From: Orbilia blumenaviensis
Taxonomy: Eukaryota > Ascomycota > Orbiliomycetes > Orbiliales > Orbiliaceae
Direction of reading: 5' to 3'
Length of the DNA stretch: 64,000 bases
Assembly: GCA_036872755.1 (NCBI GenBank)
Contig: JAVHNS010000019.1
Span: forward strand, 1-64,000
The notes beneath the pieces are model-generated. The model saw only the letters and a program-made list of their open reading frames with translations, had not been told where the DNA came from and did no database searches. Position numbers and translations under genes: made by a program. Positions within the stretch are counted from its first letter, which is position 1. Every line of letters begins with the position of its first letter. Of this stretch, positions 1 through 15,750 are shown one piece after another.

Positions 1-667
1 TAAAATATAATATTATATATTAAATTTTAATTTTTTTTAAGATTTTAAAAATTAAGATTTATATAATTTATAATTATATTTTTATATTACAAGTTATAAA
101 ATATAACTTTTAAAGTTATAAATTATAAAATATGGTTGTTGAAGGTTGTAATTTATAAAATGTAAATTTTATAATAATATAAATTTATAAGTTGATATAT
201 AATACAATAAGTTTAATTTTATATAATTAATTATTTATATTATATTAAAAATTTTTAAAATATAATATATTATAAATTATTATAAAATAAATTTAAGATT
301 TTTTTATATAATTTTATAATATATAATTTTTTGTAAAATTATAATATATAAGTAGAATTTTTAATATATATAAAATTTTATTTTAAATTTATAATTAATA
401 TATTATTTTCATTATATATTATTTTTATATATTTGAGTTTAATAATTAAATTTAAAATTTTTAAAATATTTATATAGAGTTATAATAATATAATAATATT
501 GATAAATTAAAATTTAAAATTAATTTTTTAAAATATTTTTTAAATTATATAAGAAAATTATAACTTTAATATAGGTTATAATAATAAAATTTTATTTAGT
601 TTTTAATAAATAAATTTTAAAAATTATTAAAAAAAGATAATATCAAATTATATATTTATATAATAAT
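1..667. other. AT-rich, gene-free DNA left of the inverted-end element
   Basis: Almost pure A+T with very few G or C, no open frame of note, and no recognisable promoter or RNA gene. The composition matches the RIP-mutated blocks further right. I see nothing else in it. Confidence 0.8.
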
Positions 668-1300
668 ACTCTTGAGACAAAGCTGGGGGTTAGACAACCA
701 GTGGCCAACGGTTGGGTGGTTTCTTACCAGTTTGGCCACTGTGAATTCACAGTCGTGATAACTGCTACGTAGCAAATTTATTAACAATTTTCTTATAATT
801 GCTAAATTATAGGTTAACGGTATAGTAACTGCTGTTTAATTATTTTATTAATCGATTTAAATCTATTGTAAAAATTGTATTTAAAACTCTTCGTTATTGG
901 TTTCATAACTGTTATAAAATAATTAAATAATTGTTTGAATAATTGATATATTTTTGTTTTTGTTATTGTAGAACAACAGTTGTATAAAGGTTGGTGAAAT
1001 TGTAATATGATAACTTTTTTAATGGTATGTAATTTGTTGTGATAACCATCATATCAATAATTTGTATATTGTTTTATTATGGTTTGCTAACAATTAATTA
1101 ATAGTTAGTTAATAGTTATATAATAGCTGGTGTTATGGTTGCTTTTATGGTTTTCCTATAATTATCCGACGATTGTTTTGCTGTTATTTTTATTATTAAA
1201 TTGGTGGTTATTTTAATGGTTGTATGATGGTTTGTATAGTGGTTGTTGAATTGTTGTTGTTGATTTAAAATTTTTGTTTTGGGGGGTTTTGATGCCGAAA
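668..1300 (+). repeat. Left subterminal arm of the inverted-end element
   Basis: A region of mixed composition inside AT-rich DNA, starting with ACTCTTGAG and carrying many GGTTG, TGGTT and TTGTTG words on the + strand. Its inverted counterpart is at about 15750-16269. Its inner end is a G run at 1280-1285. The similarity beyond the first nine bases is patchy, so the inner boundary is approximate. Confidence 0.45.
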
Positions 1301-1392
1301 ATGGTTATATAATCAATGTAATAATATAATAATATAATAATATGTATTATGATTTTATGATTTTATGATTTTATGATTTTATGATTTTATGA
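1300..1392. repeat. Short tandem repeats (AATAT type and GATTTTAT units)
   Basis: A run of TAATA-type repeats is followed by about six head-to-tail copies of an 8-bp unit, GATTTTAT, ending near 1392. It is a simple minisatellite with no coding potential. Confidence 0.8.
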
Positions 1393-1716
1393 GAATTTAA
1401 ATTATTTTATAGTTATTTTTTAATTATTTTAATTATTTTAATTATTTTTTATTTTTTAATTGGTAAGTTAGGTATTATTTATGTGTTTGAAAGAGGTATT
1501 AGTGAGTAGGTGGATGGTTAATAGAAATTTAGGATTAAAAAATTATTGTTGATAAGATGAAGATTAGTTTTAAAGTTTTTGTTATTATTATTATAATGGT
1601 TAGTTTTATTGTATTTGTTTTAAACTTTGATATTATTATTTTCTTAACTACTTTATTTTATTGTTGTTTTAATAATATGGTAATTTTTTTTTTCTTTGTT
1701 CTTTGTATTTAAAAAT

Positions 1717-1720
<4 letters not shown>

Positions 1721-1753
<33 letters not shown>

Positions 1754-1755
1754 AA

Positions 1756-1833
<78 letters not shown>
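1721..1833. repeat. Compound microsatellite (GA)n-A(n)-(GA)n-(TA)n
   Basis: Two GA dinucleotide tracts are separated by an A run and followed by a TA/CATA tract from about 1801. Open frames across it (Ser-Leu or Tyr-Ile repeats) are artefacts of the repeat. Confidence 0.9.
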
Positions 1834-1849
1834 TCTTGAAGAGAGTTTT

Positions 1850-2225
1850 TGGAGAAGAAGGAATGTTTGATGGTGTTTTTTGGAGTAGGTTTTTTGATGG
1901 TGTTTTTCAAAATAAAAAAATTATTGGATGGTGTTTTTTGGAGTAGGGTTTTTGAAATTTGGTGATGTTTTCTTGAAAAAAGAATGTTTGATTTTTTGAG
2001 AGAGGAATGTTTGATTTTTTGAAAAAAAAACATTTGATACCCTCTTAAAAAAAAAACATTTGATTATTTTTTTTTAAAGAAAGAACGTTTGATGTTTTCT
2101 TAAAAAAAAAACATCTAATGCTTTTTTGAAAAAAAAACATTTAATACCCTCTTAAAAAAAAAACATTTGATACCTTCTTGAAAAAGGAATGTTTGATGTT
2201 TTCTTAAAAAAAAAACATTTAATAT
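1850..2225. repeat. Degenerate minisatellite with a unit of about 28-32 bp
   Basis: A word like ACATTTGAT or ATGTTTGAT, followed by a C/T-rich word (CCCTCTT or TTTTCTT) and an A run, recurs about every 28-32 bp. Copies differ at several positions, with C/T and G/A differences frequent. It lies inside the putative inverted-end element. Confidence 0.7.
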
Positions 2226-3594
2226 TTATTTATTTTAGATTTTGTTAATCATATATAATATTATAGGTATAGGTAAAGTGAGTAAGATTGACAAAGTAAA
2301 TAAAGTCAATGGCGGTGGCGCAAACATTAATATGGATATAGTAAATATGGATGTTTAAGTTAAATAGTTATTAAACCAAATTAACCTCATATCACGCTGG
2401 AATGGTAATTTTAAAATAATAAAAAGGTGGTGAACCAAAACCAAAACCAAAACCAAATTATAATCACTGCTTTCCTTACAAACAAAATTTACTACAATGA
2501 AATAAATCAACCACTCCTTTTTTTAATACTCATTCAATTTAAATAATTTGTTATTAATGATTTTTAAATAAACTTCAAGTTATAATAACTTTCTTTTTTT
2601 AATGGTAGGTGATTGATATTATATCATCATAAACCATAAAATAATTATTGATAATAAATTGTTTTAATTATATTTAAATTTTTTTTTATAATTATTTTGA
2701 TTTTTCATTATTATATAATAAAATATGATTATAATTGTAAATAAAATAATAAATTAATATAATATAATAAATAAATAATAATATATAAAAATAATTTAAT
2801 AAATTTAATAAATTTATAAAATTTTTTTTTATATATTAAAAATAATTTATTATATTGTCTATATAATAAAAATCTTACACATAATTATAATTATTATCTA
2901 TATTATCTTCAAATTAATTAAATAATCAAAATAAAATCAACAAACACAAAAATAACACTATATAATATTTTTTAAGTAATATATTTTTAAATGTTTATAT
3001 AAGAATATTAATTTTGAATTTAATAAAAAAAATATATAATTATTTATTTTTATTATTTAAAAATATATATAATGTATAAAATATTATAATATAAATATTA
3101 TATTAATTATTAGTTTATATAAAATAATTAATAAAATAATATATTTATAAAAATATAAATTACAATATTTTAAATTAAAACTATTTTTAATATTAATTAA
3201 ATATAAAATTTTTATTTAAAAATATTAAAAATATTATATTGTTATTAATATAAAACTAAATTATATTAATATTAAGTTATAATATATTAATAATAATATG
3301 TAAAATGATTAAAGGGTTTACATATATACTTACATATATATTTATGTATATTTTTATATATTATTATATATAATTTTAAATATATTTTTATACTTATAAT
3401 TTTTATGACTTGTATATTTTTTTATAATGGTAAAATATAATATATTAAATTATTAAAACTATTTTAAAAATAAATAAATTAAAAACTTTTATTATACTGG
3501 TAATACATTATGGTAAAAAAAAAAAGGAAAAAAAGAAGGAGGTTTAACGCCGTCTATAAAAATATATCCAAATGCCTCTGATATTATATTATAA

Positions 3595-3633
<39 letters not shown>

Positions 3634-3842
3634 AAACTAATATTAAATAATAAAAATAAAAAGATTTAAAATAGTCTACAACCAATATTATTAAAACCAA
3701 TAACAACAATATGTATAAATTTTGAAAGGCTAAAATGGGGTTTAAACAAATATATATATATATTTATCACAAAAAAAACCCCAGGAACAACCAAATTTTT
3801 TTTTTTTTTTTTTTAAAAAAGGAAAACCAAAAAGCCAACAAA

Positions 3843-3902
<60 letters not shown>

Positions 3903-4101
3903 AAAAAGCAAATAAACTGAAAAAAAAAAACACAATCAAAACCTTAAATATAAAAGAAAAAAAAGGAAGAAAAAAAAATAATAAAAAAAAAAAAAAAAAA
4001 AAAAAAAACACAAATAATATTAAAAAAGAAAATATAGCCAGACCACTCATTCATCATTATCATACTTGTTGTTAATACCAAATATATCATCCTTGTTATT
4101 T

Positions 4102-4132
<31 letters not shown>

Positions 4133-7100
4133 TATTGTTGTTGTTACCATTATCATCATCTATAATCTTATCATCATTCTCTAATCACTTACTAATTAGT
4201 TTTTTTATAAACCATTTAAAATTTAGATTAACATTAACCAAAATAATAAACCTTTTTTTTGTTACAATTATAAAAAAAATAAAAAACCAAAAAACAAAAA
4301 AAATTAGTGACCATTAATTTTTTCTACTTAAAACTGTCAATAATACTACAAAACTTAAAAAATAAATTATTAACATCATCCTAAAAAAATTCTCAACTAT
4401 TTTCTAAATAGAAAATAATTTTTATTTTATAAATATATTTTATAATTCAATCTTAAATAGAATAAATATAGTTAAAAAATATAATAATATTTTATTTAAA
4501 TATAGTAAATTTATATATTTTTGTAAAATTAATAACCCTAATAAAAGCCAAGAAAATATTTATTAAAATTTTTAATTTTAAAAAATTAAAAAAATAATTT
4601 AATATTTTATTTTTTAATATTATATTAATTTTATATTTGGAATAACTTTTTTTATTAATATTATTTATAATATTTATAATTTATAAAATTATTAAATATA
4701 TAAAAATATATTTTATAATATGATATAATAAAATATAAAAATAAAATTTAATATATATAATTAAATTATATATAGGTATTAAAAATAATTATTTTTAAAA
4801 CATTAAATAAAACAAAATTATAAAAGTAATTTTGAAATATATATATTAATTGTTAGATATATAAATAAAATTGATAGGATATATATTTCTATAAATATTA
4901 ATATTATAAATATAATTAAAAAATATATTTAATTTATAATTATAAAAATAATATTAATAAAAAAAAATATATATTTAAAAAATTATAAATAAAATAAAAA
5001 AACAAATAAAAAACTACTTTAAGAAAAAAAAAAAAAAAAAAAAAAAAACTTATTTATTTTTCAATTTTTATTAAGATATTATATTGCTAATTTTTGGCCT
5101 AATTATGAATTTTTTTATTAATAATTTTATTATGTATGTTTAAATCAACATTAATGAATATTATAGAAAAAATCTTCTAAATATTATGTTTTGGTAAATA
5201 AAAACATTATAGGTATAATCTCTTTATTATATTTATAAAAATTGATATTTTTGTAAAATTATAATAGAGCATTTTTGTAAATTAGGTTTTTGGTTGGAGT
5301 GTTTTATATAACCAAAAAATTAAGTTAAAATTAAATTTAATAATTATTTTTTATTTTTATTTTTTTAATGTAGTAAATTATTATTTATATGTTAGATTAA
5401 AATCTAGATATTTATATAAGGTGGAAGTAAATATATATGTACACTAAAAAAAACATATTTATTGTGTTAACAATATTTAAAAAAAATATTAAATAATTAA
5501 GTGTTTGGTTGATTTATATAATGTTAGTATTTTTTTTTTTTTTTATAAAAATTAGAGACAAGCTACTTATTAGGCTAAATTGTTGGTTAGATTATCAATT
5601 AAATAATAAACTACAAGGTATTAAATAAAATGGAGTTTAATATAGTTTTGTTTATATTAATAAATTTAATTTTAATTTTTTTTAAAGTTTTATTAAAAAA
5701 ATTAATAATTGATTATTTTTACATTTTAAATGTTAAAAACTGAAAAAAACGGATATTAAAATGAAAATTAATAAACAAAAGGGAAAAAAAAAAACAATAG
5801 TAGTAGTAAAAATACAAAACAAATAAAAAAAATAAAAAAAAAAAAAAAAAAAAATAAAAAAAAAAAAAATATTAAAAATAAAATAGGTAATTAAAGAATA
5901 AAAACCAAAAACTAAAAATAACAAAAAATAAATTTAAATAATAATAATAAATAATAATAATAATAAATAATAATAGAGAAAAAAAAAAAAAAAAAAAAAA
6001 TGAAAAGTAAAGTAGCTATTAACATGTAAAATTATAAATTTAAATGTTATATAAAATTGTAATAATTTATAATATAGTCTATTTTATATTACAACAAAAT
6101 ATATTTATATACACAAATTAAAATTATATTAAAAATTAAGTAGGTTTATTAAGAATATTTATAGTTTTTTATTGTTTTTAATTTTTTTTTTATCTATAAT
6201 TTTAATATTTTTTTTTTTTTTTTTTTTTTTAATAAAAACACTATCATCTTTTTCTTCCTTTTTAACAAAAATTTTTTCTTTTTTTTTTTTTTAATGATAA
6301 TCTTAGTTTTTTTGGTAAAAATAGTATTACTATATTTATTAATTTTAATAACATTATTATTATTGTTGTTATCATTGTTATTGTTGTTGTTATTATTATT
6401 AATATTAATATTTGTGATATTATTTTAATATTAATAGTTGTTTAAACTAAGATTTTGAAATTTTATATATCCAGTAATATAGTTTTTTTTTTTAGTTGGT
6501 TAGTGTTAGATATTTAAGGTTAAAAGAAAGAGCTTTATGATTTTGTAATTTTGTTGGAGATATCAGTAAAAAATATAAATGTCGAAACCCTAAACCTATC
6601 TAAAAAAAAATTTTTGGTGGTGAATAACAATACCCAAATTAAATATACTTTGTATAAATAACATTTGGTAAAATTAAAGAATATTAATTGTTTTTAAGTA
6701 AAAGAAATATAGTTTTAAGTAATTGATTAAAAAAAGTTGTTAAAAATTTAAATAGTTTGTAAAATAGTTTAAAATATATATATTATATTAATATTATTAG
6801 TTTTTTAAATATTATATATTAAATTATATATTATAAATTTTAATTATAAATATAATAATTATAAAAATAAGGATTATATATAAATAAAAAATATGATATT
6901 TTTTTTTATTTATTAAAAAATTTTAAAATATTAAATGATTAAATATAAAAAAAATATGAGTGTATGATTTGAGAAAAATATATCCTATTAATATTAATAA
7001 AATAATAATAATAATTTATGATTTTATATTTGCAAAATAAAAAGTTTATATTGAGAATATTAAAAACATCTATAATTAGTATATATATATTTAAATAAAT

Positions 7101-10100
7101 AAGTCTATTAAAACATAAAAGATTGTAATGTAGAAATTTTTATAAATTATATAAATATTATTTTATGAATATTTATTAAATATTATATTTATATTAAATA
7201 TAATATTTATAAAATTATATATTTATAATATGTTTTTTTTAACTTTCCTTCTTTTTTTTATATTTTTATTAATAGTAATATATAAGGTATAAATTAAAAT
7301 AAATAATAAAAAAAGAAGGAAAAAAGGAAATAAAAAAAGAAAACTAAAAATTGATAATATATAAAAAAAAAAAAAATAAATTATAAGTTATTAAAATGGT
7401 ATTACTATAATAATATTAAGACTAAAGCAAAAATATCTTTAAATATATATATATAAATACTAGTTTTATAATAATAATTTATTTTTTTTTTTTTATCATT
7501 ATTATCAATATTAGTAATAGTAGTAATAATAATATTAATATTATCACTATTATTATTATTAATAATAGTAATAATAGTAATAATATTGATATTATTATTA
7601 TTATTATTATTGTTATTATTATTAACATTATTATTTAATTATTTAAAAAATTTTATATTTATATTTTAATTATTATTATTATAGTTTATTATAGTAAAAA
7701 TATTAATAACAATAATAAAAAAAATAATAACAAAAATGGAAATGGGGGAGGAAGAGGAGGCAATAATAATAAAAGTAAAAATAAAAAAAAGTTTTTTATC
7801 TAAAAATAAATTAATATTTTTTTTTTTTTTTATAGTGTTAGTATTTATTTTTTTTAAAAATATATAATTTGGGTTTTTTAATTTAATAATTTTTTATTAA
7901 ATTAATTTAATTTAATAAATTTTATTAATATTTTATTAATAAAATTAACTTTACTTTATAATAATGATCTAAATATATTTTTTTTTTTTGATTTTATAAT
8001 AAAAAAGGTAAATATTATAATTTTGTATGAAGTTATAAAAGTAAAGGTTTTTTAATATTATAATTAATTTTTATTTAAAATAATAAAATATAATATAAAT
8101 AAATAGGTTATATTTTGTATATATTAAATAAATAATATTATTAATTCTAAAAGTTTAAATTTAATCTTAGTAATTAATAAGTTGAATTAATTAATATTAA
8201 TATATTTATATAAATATATATTATAATTATAAATATAAATATATTAATAAAAATATTTATAAATAAAATTTGTTAATTTTTTTTATTATTATAATTAATA
8301 TTAGATAATAAATAATTTTTTATTATTATATAATATTAATATTTAAACTAGTATTAATTATATATAAATTAATTAATATGAAATTATTTAGATTAATATA
8401 AAATTTAAAATTGAATAAATATTATAAATAAATATGAATTGATTTTATAAGTATTATATATATAAAATTGATATATATTTAAAAAAATTGTAATATAAAA
8501 ATTAAATTATATTTATAATATAAAAAATAATTAATATAAATTAAATTGTAAATTAATTTTTAATAATAGATAATATTAATTATTTCTATAATTTAATAAA
8601 ATTAAATAAAAGTAATAATAATAATAATAATAATAATAGTAATAGTAATAATAATAATAATAGTGGTAATAATAATAGTAATAATAAAAAAAAAATAATG
8701 GTAATATAAGAAATAATGTAAAAATGGTGATGATAATAATAATAAAAAGATTATTAATATTTAATTTATATTTAGATAACTTAGAAAATTATAATTAAAT
8801 AAAGATTTTTTAATTTTAAGATTATAATTGTATTGATATATTTATAGATTATAATTTGATTTTATTTATTTAAATATTTAATTATTTAAATATTTAAATA
8901 TATATAAAAATAATTTAATTTTTATTATTAGAAATAAAAAATGTTTAATTTAAGAAAATGTTTTTTTATAGTTGTTAAAATTATATAAAATATATTAATT
9001 ATAAATAAAATAAATTTTAATTAATATATTAAATAATAATTTAAAATTAATTTTATATTAATTTAAAAAGGTTTTAATTTTATTATTAATGTTAAATTTT
9101 TTTTATTAATTTTTTTTATATTAATTTATTTATTTTTAAATATTTATTTATTTTTTAATATTAAATATTTATTTATTTTTAAATATTTATTTATTATTTG
9201 GTTTTTGTTTATTGTTTTATTTATTATTTTATTTATAGGATTATTATAGTTGTATTTGATATTGATATGTTTAATTTATAATAATATAAAAAATATTAAT
9301 TAATATTTATTAATTAATTATGTTTTAATAAAGAAGTAGCTTTTTGTTTTAAAGAGGGATTTAAGGTTGATGGGTTTATAAAGTTGAAGAAGAAGAAGGG
9401 AGTAGTTTGGAAGAAAAAAGTTTATTATTAAAAAAAGAATTTTCAGTGTATTAAAAATTTATAAAAAATTTTAAATTATTAAATAAAAATAATAAAAATA
9501 ATGATGATAACAAAAATAATAAAAAAAAAATTTAAAAAATCCAAAAAATTTAAAAAATTTAAAGAATTTAAAAAATTTAAAAATATTATAATAAAAATAA
9601 TAAAAATAATAAAAATAATGAAAGTAATAAAAATAATAAAAATGATAAAAATAATAAAAATAATAATAAAATAAAGGAGGTAGGGGGAGATTATTATTAT
9701 AATAATGATGATGAAATATATAAGTTTAATAAATATATAATTAATTAATTATAATTTTTTTAAGGATTATAGGAGTTTGTAGAGTTATTTTAATTATAGG
9801 AGTACAATTTTTTTTTTTTTTAGGTTTTTATTTTAAGTATATATTAATTGGAGTTATTTTTAGTAAAATTAGTTAAGGTTGAGATAAATTCTTTATTATT
9901 TATATTAATATTAAAATTATTATTTATTAAAAAATATAGTAATAATATTAATATTAGATTTAAATTTAGTTTTGATTATAAAATTAATAATAAATAAAAT
10001 ATTTTTTTATTAAAATTTATAGGTTTTTTATTATTATATATTTTAATATTAAAATTTTTTATATTAAATTTTTTATTAATAGATTTTTTAATGTTAGATT

Positions 10101-13100
10101 TTAATATTGATTAATTTTAAAACCAAAAATTTATAATATTTAAATTTAAATTTAAATTCAAACTTAAATCTATAAAATTTTATACATTAAATATTTTAAT
10201 TATTAAAAATATAAATACTCAAGTTATTTTTAATATAATAAATAAATTAAATATAAAATTTTAATTTAAAAAACTTATTAATAATTTTTTATATTTAAAA
10301 TTAGAAAAAAATAAAAAAGATGATTAGAATAAATTTAAAAAAATTTTTATAATTGAAATAATACTTATATTTTAATTAATATTATTATAAATTGCTCCCC
10401 AATCACAATAATTATAAATTATATTAGTTTTTTAATTTAAACAATTTTAAAATTTTTAATTGGTTTTTTTTTGTTTTAAAATAGTTTCTTTTTTAAAATT
10501 CAAATAAGATAAATTAAATATAAATATATTAATATTTAATCAGTTTTACCATTTAAATCAAAAATTATTAAAATTATTTGGAAAAATTAAACCTGATTAT
10601 ATAATAAATATACTATTTAATAATAAAAATTTTAATTTATAAAAATTAAATATTATTAAAAAAATAAATAATTTATTTATATTTAATTTTATTATTTAAT
10701 ATGTTACACATCAGATTATTTATAAAATATACAACAATTACATCCAGTTATTAAATATTAAAAATAAATAAAATCACAACAACCTACCTCACACTAAAAA
10801 AACTTTTTTTAAATAACTTAATTTAATGCTATTAATTATTAAATTATTAATTAAAATTTGTTTAATAAATACTAACAAATTACTAACCTACACTATACCA
10901 TTAATAAAAAAAATAATTAAAATCTTTTATTTTAAAAAAATTAAAATTATTAAATATTAGCTCAAAAACCCAAAATATAATCAAAAAAAATACTTCAACA
11001 TACAACTATTAATAAATTAAGTTTAAAATTTTTAATATTTAAATATATAAAGGAAGTTTGTTATTATTATATCTAAAAAATTTACCATATATATATAAAA
11101 TATAAACAACCTAATTTTATTTTTGAACTATATAACATATACAATAAACTTTTAAATATCTAAATGCCCTTATACTGTTTTTAATAACTTCCAAAATTGA
11201 GTTTTTAGCTATTAATTCAACTATATTCAACAAATTATAATTAACAAAAAATCTAATTTTATTTTTAAAAATGAGGTTGTAATTATACTGAAGTTTATCT
11301 TAAAATTTAATTATTTAAAACTAAATATCTAATAAAATATTAAATGAAATTTTTCATTAAATTAGTTTAAAGTAACAAATACAAAAACAATAAAAGTAAA
11401 AAACAAAATAAAAAAAAAATTAAAAGAAAAGAAAAAAAAAGAAGTTGAAATTGGATTTCTTGGAAAACAACCTATATAAAAACAATTTAAAAAATAAAAA
11501 AATATTTAATTAATTTTTAGTTTTTTTTTAAACTTAATAAAAAAAAAAAAAAAAAAAAGAAAAAAAACAATAACAATGCCTACCTTTCTTCCAATAATAA
11601 TGATCACAATTCTAACAAAAACTTTCAACCCAACCAACCACAAAGGAACCAATCTTGTAAAAACTCTACCACTTCTCAAACCTCTCAGCCAAAACATCAG
11701 AACCACCCGCTGAAATGTCCACATCAAAACTTTTAAGCCTTTTTAACCTTCTTAATATTATAAACCTCTTAAACTTCTTAAACATTTTATGCTTTCCAAA
11801 CATTTTAAGCATCCCATATTTCTTAAACATCCCATACCTTTTAAATATTTTAAATATTTTTCATAGATTCACAAAAAAGTCAAAATTAGCTACATAAAAA
11901 TTAGTCTAATATGGATCTTTTATTTAAAAATATACCATTATTACCACTAATCAAACGCAATTATTTATTTAATCAAAATAAAATTTATATACTTTTTGAA
12001 AATATAATAATAATTAAAATATTGTAAATATTTTACCAAATCTCAACCATATTCATCAATTTATATCTAAAATTCCCATTTAAAACTAACCCCAAATTAA
12101 AACCCATATTCTCATTACATAATATTCCATCATATATATAAATATTTAATATTATAATTATAAATTAAAATATTTATTTAATTAATTTATAATATATAAT
12201 TCATATAAAATAAAAAATAATTATATTTAAGGAATATAATTACTTAATTAAAAAAGTAATTAATTTAAAAATCATCATATTTCTAACTATAATTTTTAAT
12301 AACAAATTTAAAATTTATAATAAAATTTATCTCTCAATTATGAATATATATATTCAATTTGCCAAACTTCCCTTTTATAAATATCAATTTATTTATAATT
12401 TCTACCTCCTCCTAATAAATTATAATAACATTAAATTTCACTAATAATTTTTAGTATTAACTACATTTAAAAAAGTATTATCATTTAATATTTAAATAAA
12501 AAATTATATTATATTTTTTTTTAATATAATTAAAATTAATAATATAATTTAGTAAAATCTTAATATTAAAATTAATAGTTATATTAAAATTACTTCCTAC
12601 TATAATTATTTAATCACACATATTAAACACCTAAATAATTATAATTTTAAAATAAATAACCAATATTATACTAAATAAAACCAACTTCATAAAAAAATTA
12701 AAACTATACCATCTCTCAAAATAAAATATTTCTAATTAATTAAACTAAAATTAAATTTATTTTTTTGGTTGAAAGATTAGTCCTATTTCAACCTTTTTTA
12801 TTACTATATTTAGAATATTTTTTATTTTTTAATAAATAATACTATTAAATTGATATATTTTATATTAATTAATAATTTACTAAAAAAATCATTTTATGGA
12901 AAATTTAATAATTTTTTCATCCACCTACTTATTAGATTTAATTAGTTTAACATATCTAGCCCAACTACTCACCATAATAATTAAACATATATTAATTATA
13001 AAAAAGTTTGTTTGTTAATTTTTATAATCTTACAAATGATATTAATATTATAGAATTTTGTTAAAAATAGTAAATATTTAAAAACCAAATTCTAGATGGA

Positions 13101-14380
13101 AATGATATGAAATAGTTGGGATGTTGTTAATTTTTTGGTTTGGATTTTTATTTAATTAACCAACTTAATTATAATTTCCTATCAAATTAAATTATCAATA
13201 AATTATTAATTCATAAATTAATATATTGAAATAATATCCAATTTTTGTTTTTTAATTATAAAATATCTAAATTATATAATTTTAAATAAATAATATTTAA
13301 GTTTTAATAAAATTTTTTTTAAAATTATTTATAAATATAATTTTTATTAGTATATATATATATATTTAAATTAAAGAAAAATAAATATATTTCTCACCCA
13401 CCCCAACATCCACACCTTACTCCATCTCCCAAAAACCATCCAGCAATTTAAAACCCTTTTAAACATCAATACCTCAACTAATAAAACCATACACAAGCCT
13501 TTTAAACTTAAAATTAATTTATTAAATAATAAATATATAAATAAAATAATAATATAAAAAATAAATAAATTTCAATTAATCATAATTTTTTTTATTTTTT
13601 TTTTATTTATTTATTTTTTATCTATTTATTATGATAAGTAAATTTAATTAAAACTTTAGTTTTTAATTAAAAACATAACTCAAATATTATATATATTAAT
13701 TATTTTATAAATTTGATTAATTATTTAAATTTTAAAAAAAAATAAATAAAACCTGCATATTCAGATATTATATAATAGAATTTTAAATTGTAGTTTTTGA
13801 ATTGTATTTTCAAAAATTTGTGGTACTATTTAAGGAAGGAAGTTATATTTATATTTATATTTAAATTAATTAACTATATTTTAATATTAGATTTAAGATA
13901 ATTTTAAATAATTTATTTTAAAAAATTTTTTTAATTTTTTAATTATATAATATTAGGTTTTTAATTATTTATCTATTTTTTTTTAATAATTAGTTATTTA
14001 ATCACAATTGTAGTAATAATTATTATAATATATAATAATTTATAAAAATTTAAATATAAGTTTAGGTTATTTTAAATTTATATATAAAGTATAAGTTGTA
14101 TTTAATATTGAGTATATTTAAATGTAATGTTTTGATTAAAAAATTAAGTATTTTTGGGTTATATAAAATAAATATTTTATATATTGAAAAACTTAGATAA
14201 AATATTTTTTTTAATAAGAGGGTGATTTTGTAGTTAGGTAATATAATATTTTTAGTTGGATGATTTGGGGAGTAAAAAATAAAGATTGTGAAAGTGATGA
14301 ATATGATAAAAAAACAAAAAAATAAAAAGATAATAATATTGATTTTATTTTTTTTAAATAAAGAAATAAGCAGGGTTAGA
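2226..14380. other. AT-rich gene-free interior (no recognisable gene)
   Basis: About 12 kb of DNA with very high A+T, many homopolymer runs (an A run of about 60 at 3842-3900; others near 3600, 4000, 5030 and 5980) and AAT/TTA trinucleotide tracts (about 7500-7620, 8615-8690, 9590-9670). The only open frames are low-complexity Phe, Leu, Ile, Asn and Lys strings. I found no conserved motif, tRNA or rRNA. The composition suggests heavily RIP-mutated repeats whose original coding content is erased. Confidence 0.75.
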
Positions 14381-15750
14381 TTGGTTTTATAAACCTAAAC
14401 TGGTCTATAAAAAACTAGTTAGCTTCGAAAAATAAAATTTTAGAATAGAAATAAAAATGAGAATGAAAATGAAAATAAGAATATTAATATTATGCTATGC
14501 ATGCCAAGTTGTTGTCACTAATATCATCAAAAACATTTTTGATAAATATTATAAATTTAACTGAATTTAATTGTTAAGAGCCTTTAATAAGTTTAAGGAA
14601 AAAATATTTTATGTCTTTAATAATATCTCCAAAATAAGTCATCTTTAAAGATGAGCTTCAATAATTGAGAAAGTTCTAATTTATACTAATTTACTTAAAA
14701 CTATTATTAAAATAAAAATATAAGATTTTTTAAATGAATTTATGAAATTAATATTAAAAAATAAATTATAACAAAAAATTATCTCTGTTCTAAATTCTAA
14801 AAAAGTATTATATAACAAAATCAAGGAAATTTCAGTTTTTAATACCAAATTATTTTGATAAGCAATTTTTGTTAAAATTAAAAATATCAACAAAAAAGAT
14901 GCGTAATAAACTAAAAAAAAATATGTAACTCTAAAATCAAATTCCTTTATACGACTATTAATTATTCCATCAACTTTGGAAATAACTACTCAACTACCTT
15001 AACACAAAATTTCATCTTTGTTTTTACAAATACAATTTTAATACATCCTACAATATGTTATTAACCATTTTAAACAAAATAAACTAGTTTTATTAAAATA
15101 TATTTATATCTTTTAAATTACACAAAATTAATACCAAATCTAATTTCAAAAAAATAATGTTTGTGTTTAATTTTAGGTATCATTTCACGCCAAAAAAAAT
15201 AAGCACACTAATAATTTACTCTTATTTTAGATATCCAACATTCTCGAGATTTTTGCAAAAAAAAATAAATATTTATTTATTCACACACAAAAGCTGAGAA
15301 AGCATATAAATAATCACCTAATAAGTTTGCAACTTTTCAGCCTCCCATTGTTTGTTTTAAAAATTGTACCTAAAGCATTGGAGTATTTGCGTTTATATAT
15401 ACTCCCAACCAATCTACCAAAAACATTGACAATACTAATTTTTAAAAAGTGGGCAAAAAGTAATAAAACCCCAAATCTAAAACTATTCTAATATAATAAA
15501 TGATATATAAAAACATTCTAAAAAAAAAGCCAAAAAAAAAGAAAAACAAAAAAATACTAATACTGGTTTCGTCGAAAATTTCTATAAGCGTTTTTATTGG
15601 TGTGGATTTTGGAAATTTTTACGGTGTTAACTATTCATATTAAAGAAAAATAAAAACAATAAAAACATTTCATTTTGTTTGTTTATTAATAAAAAAGCTT
15701 TAGATATTATTCAAAGTTTGTAAACCATAAACTGTAGTCTGTAATATTTT
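14381..15750. other. Less AT-biased non-coding stretch inside the AT-rich block
   Basis: Islands with ordinary G and C content (for example about 14380-14420, 14490-14560 and 15290-15400) alternate with AT-rich DNA. No open frame longer than about 70 codons is convincing. It may be a less mutated part of the surrounding repeat. Confidence 0.5.

Noticed and set aside
1653..5924. Several 60-126-codon frames of Phe, Lys, Ser-Leu or Ile repeats
   Set aside because: They follow homopolymer and dinucleotide tracts in AT-rich DNA and show no motif or codon bias.
11506..11897. Two opposite frames of 60-73 codons in the AT-rich block
   Set aside because: Low-complexity composition (Leu/Asn/Phe or Val/Ile), overlapping on opposite strands, no recognisable domain.
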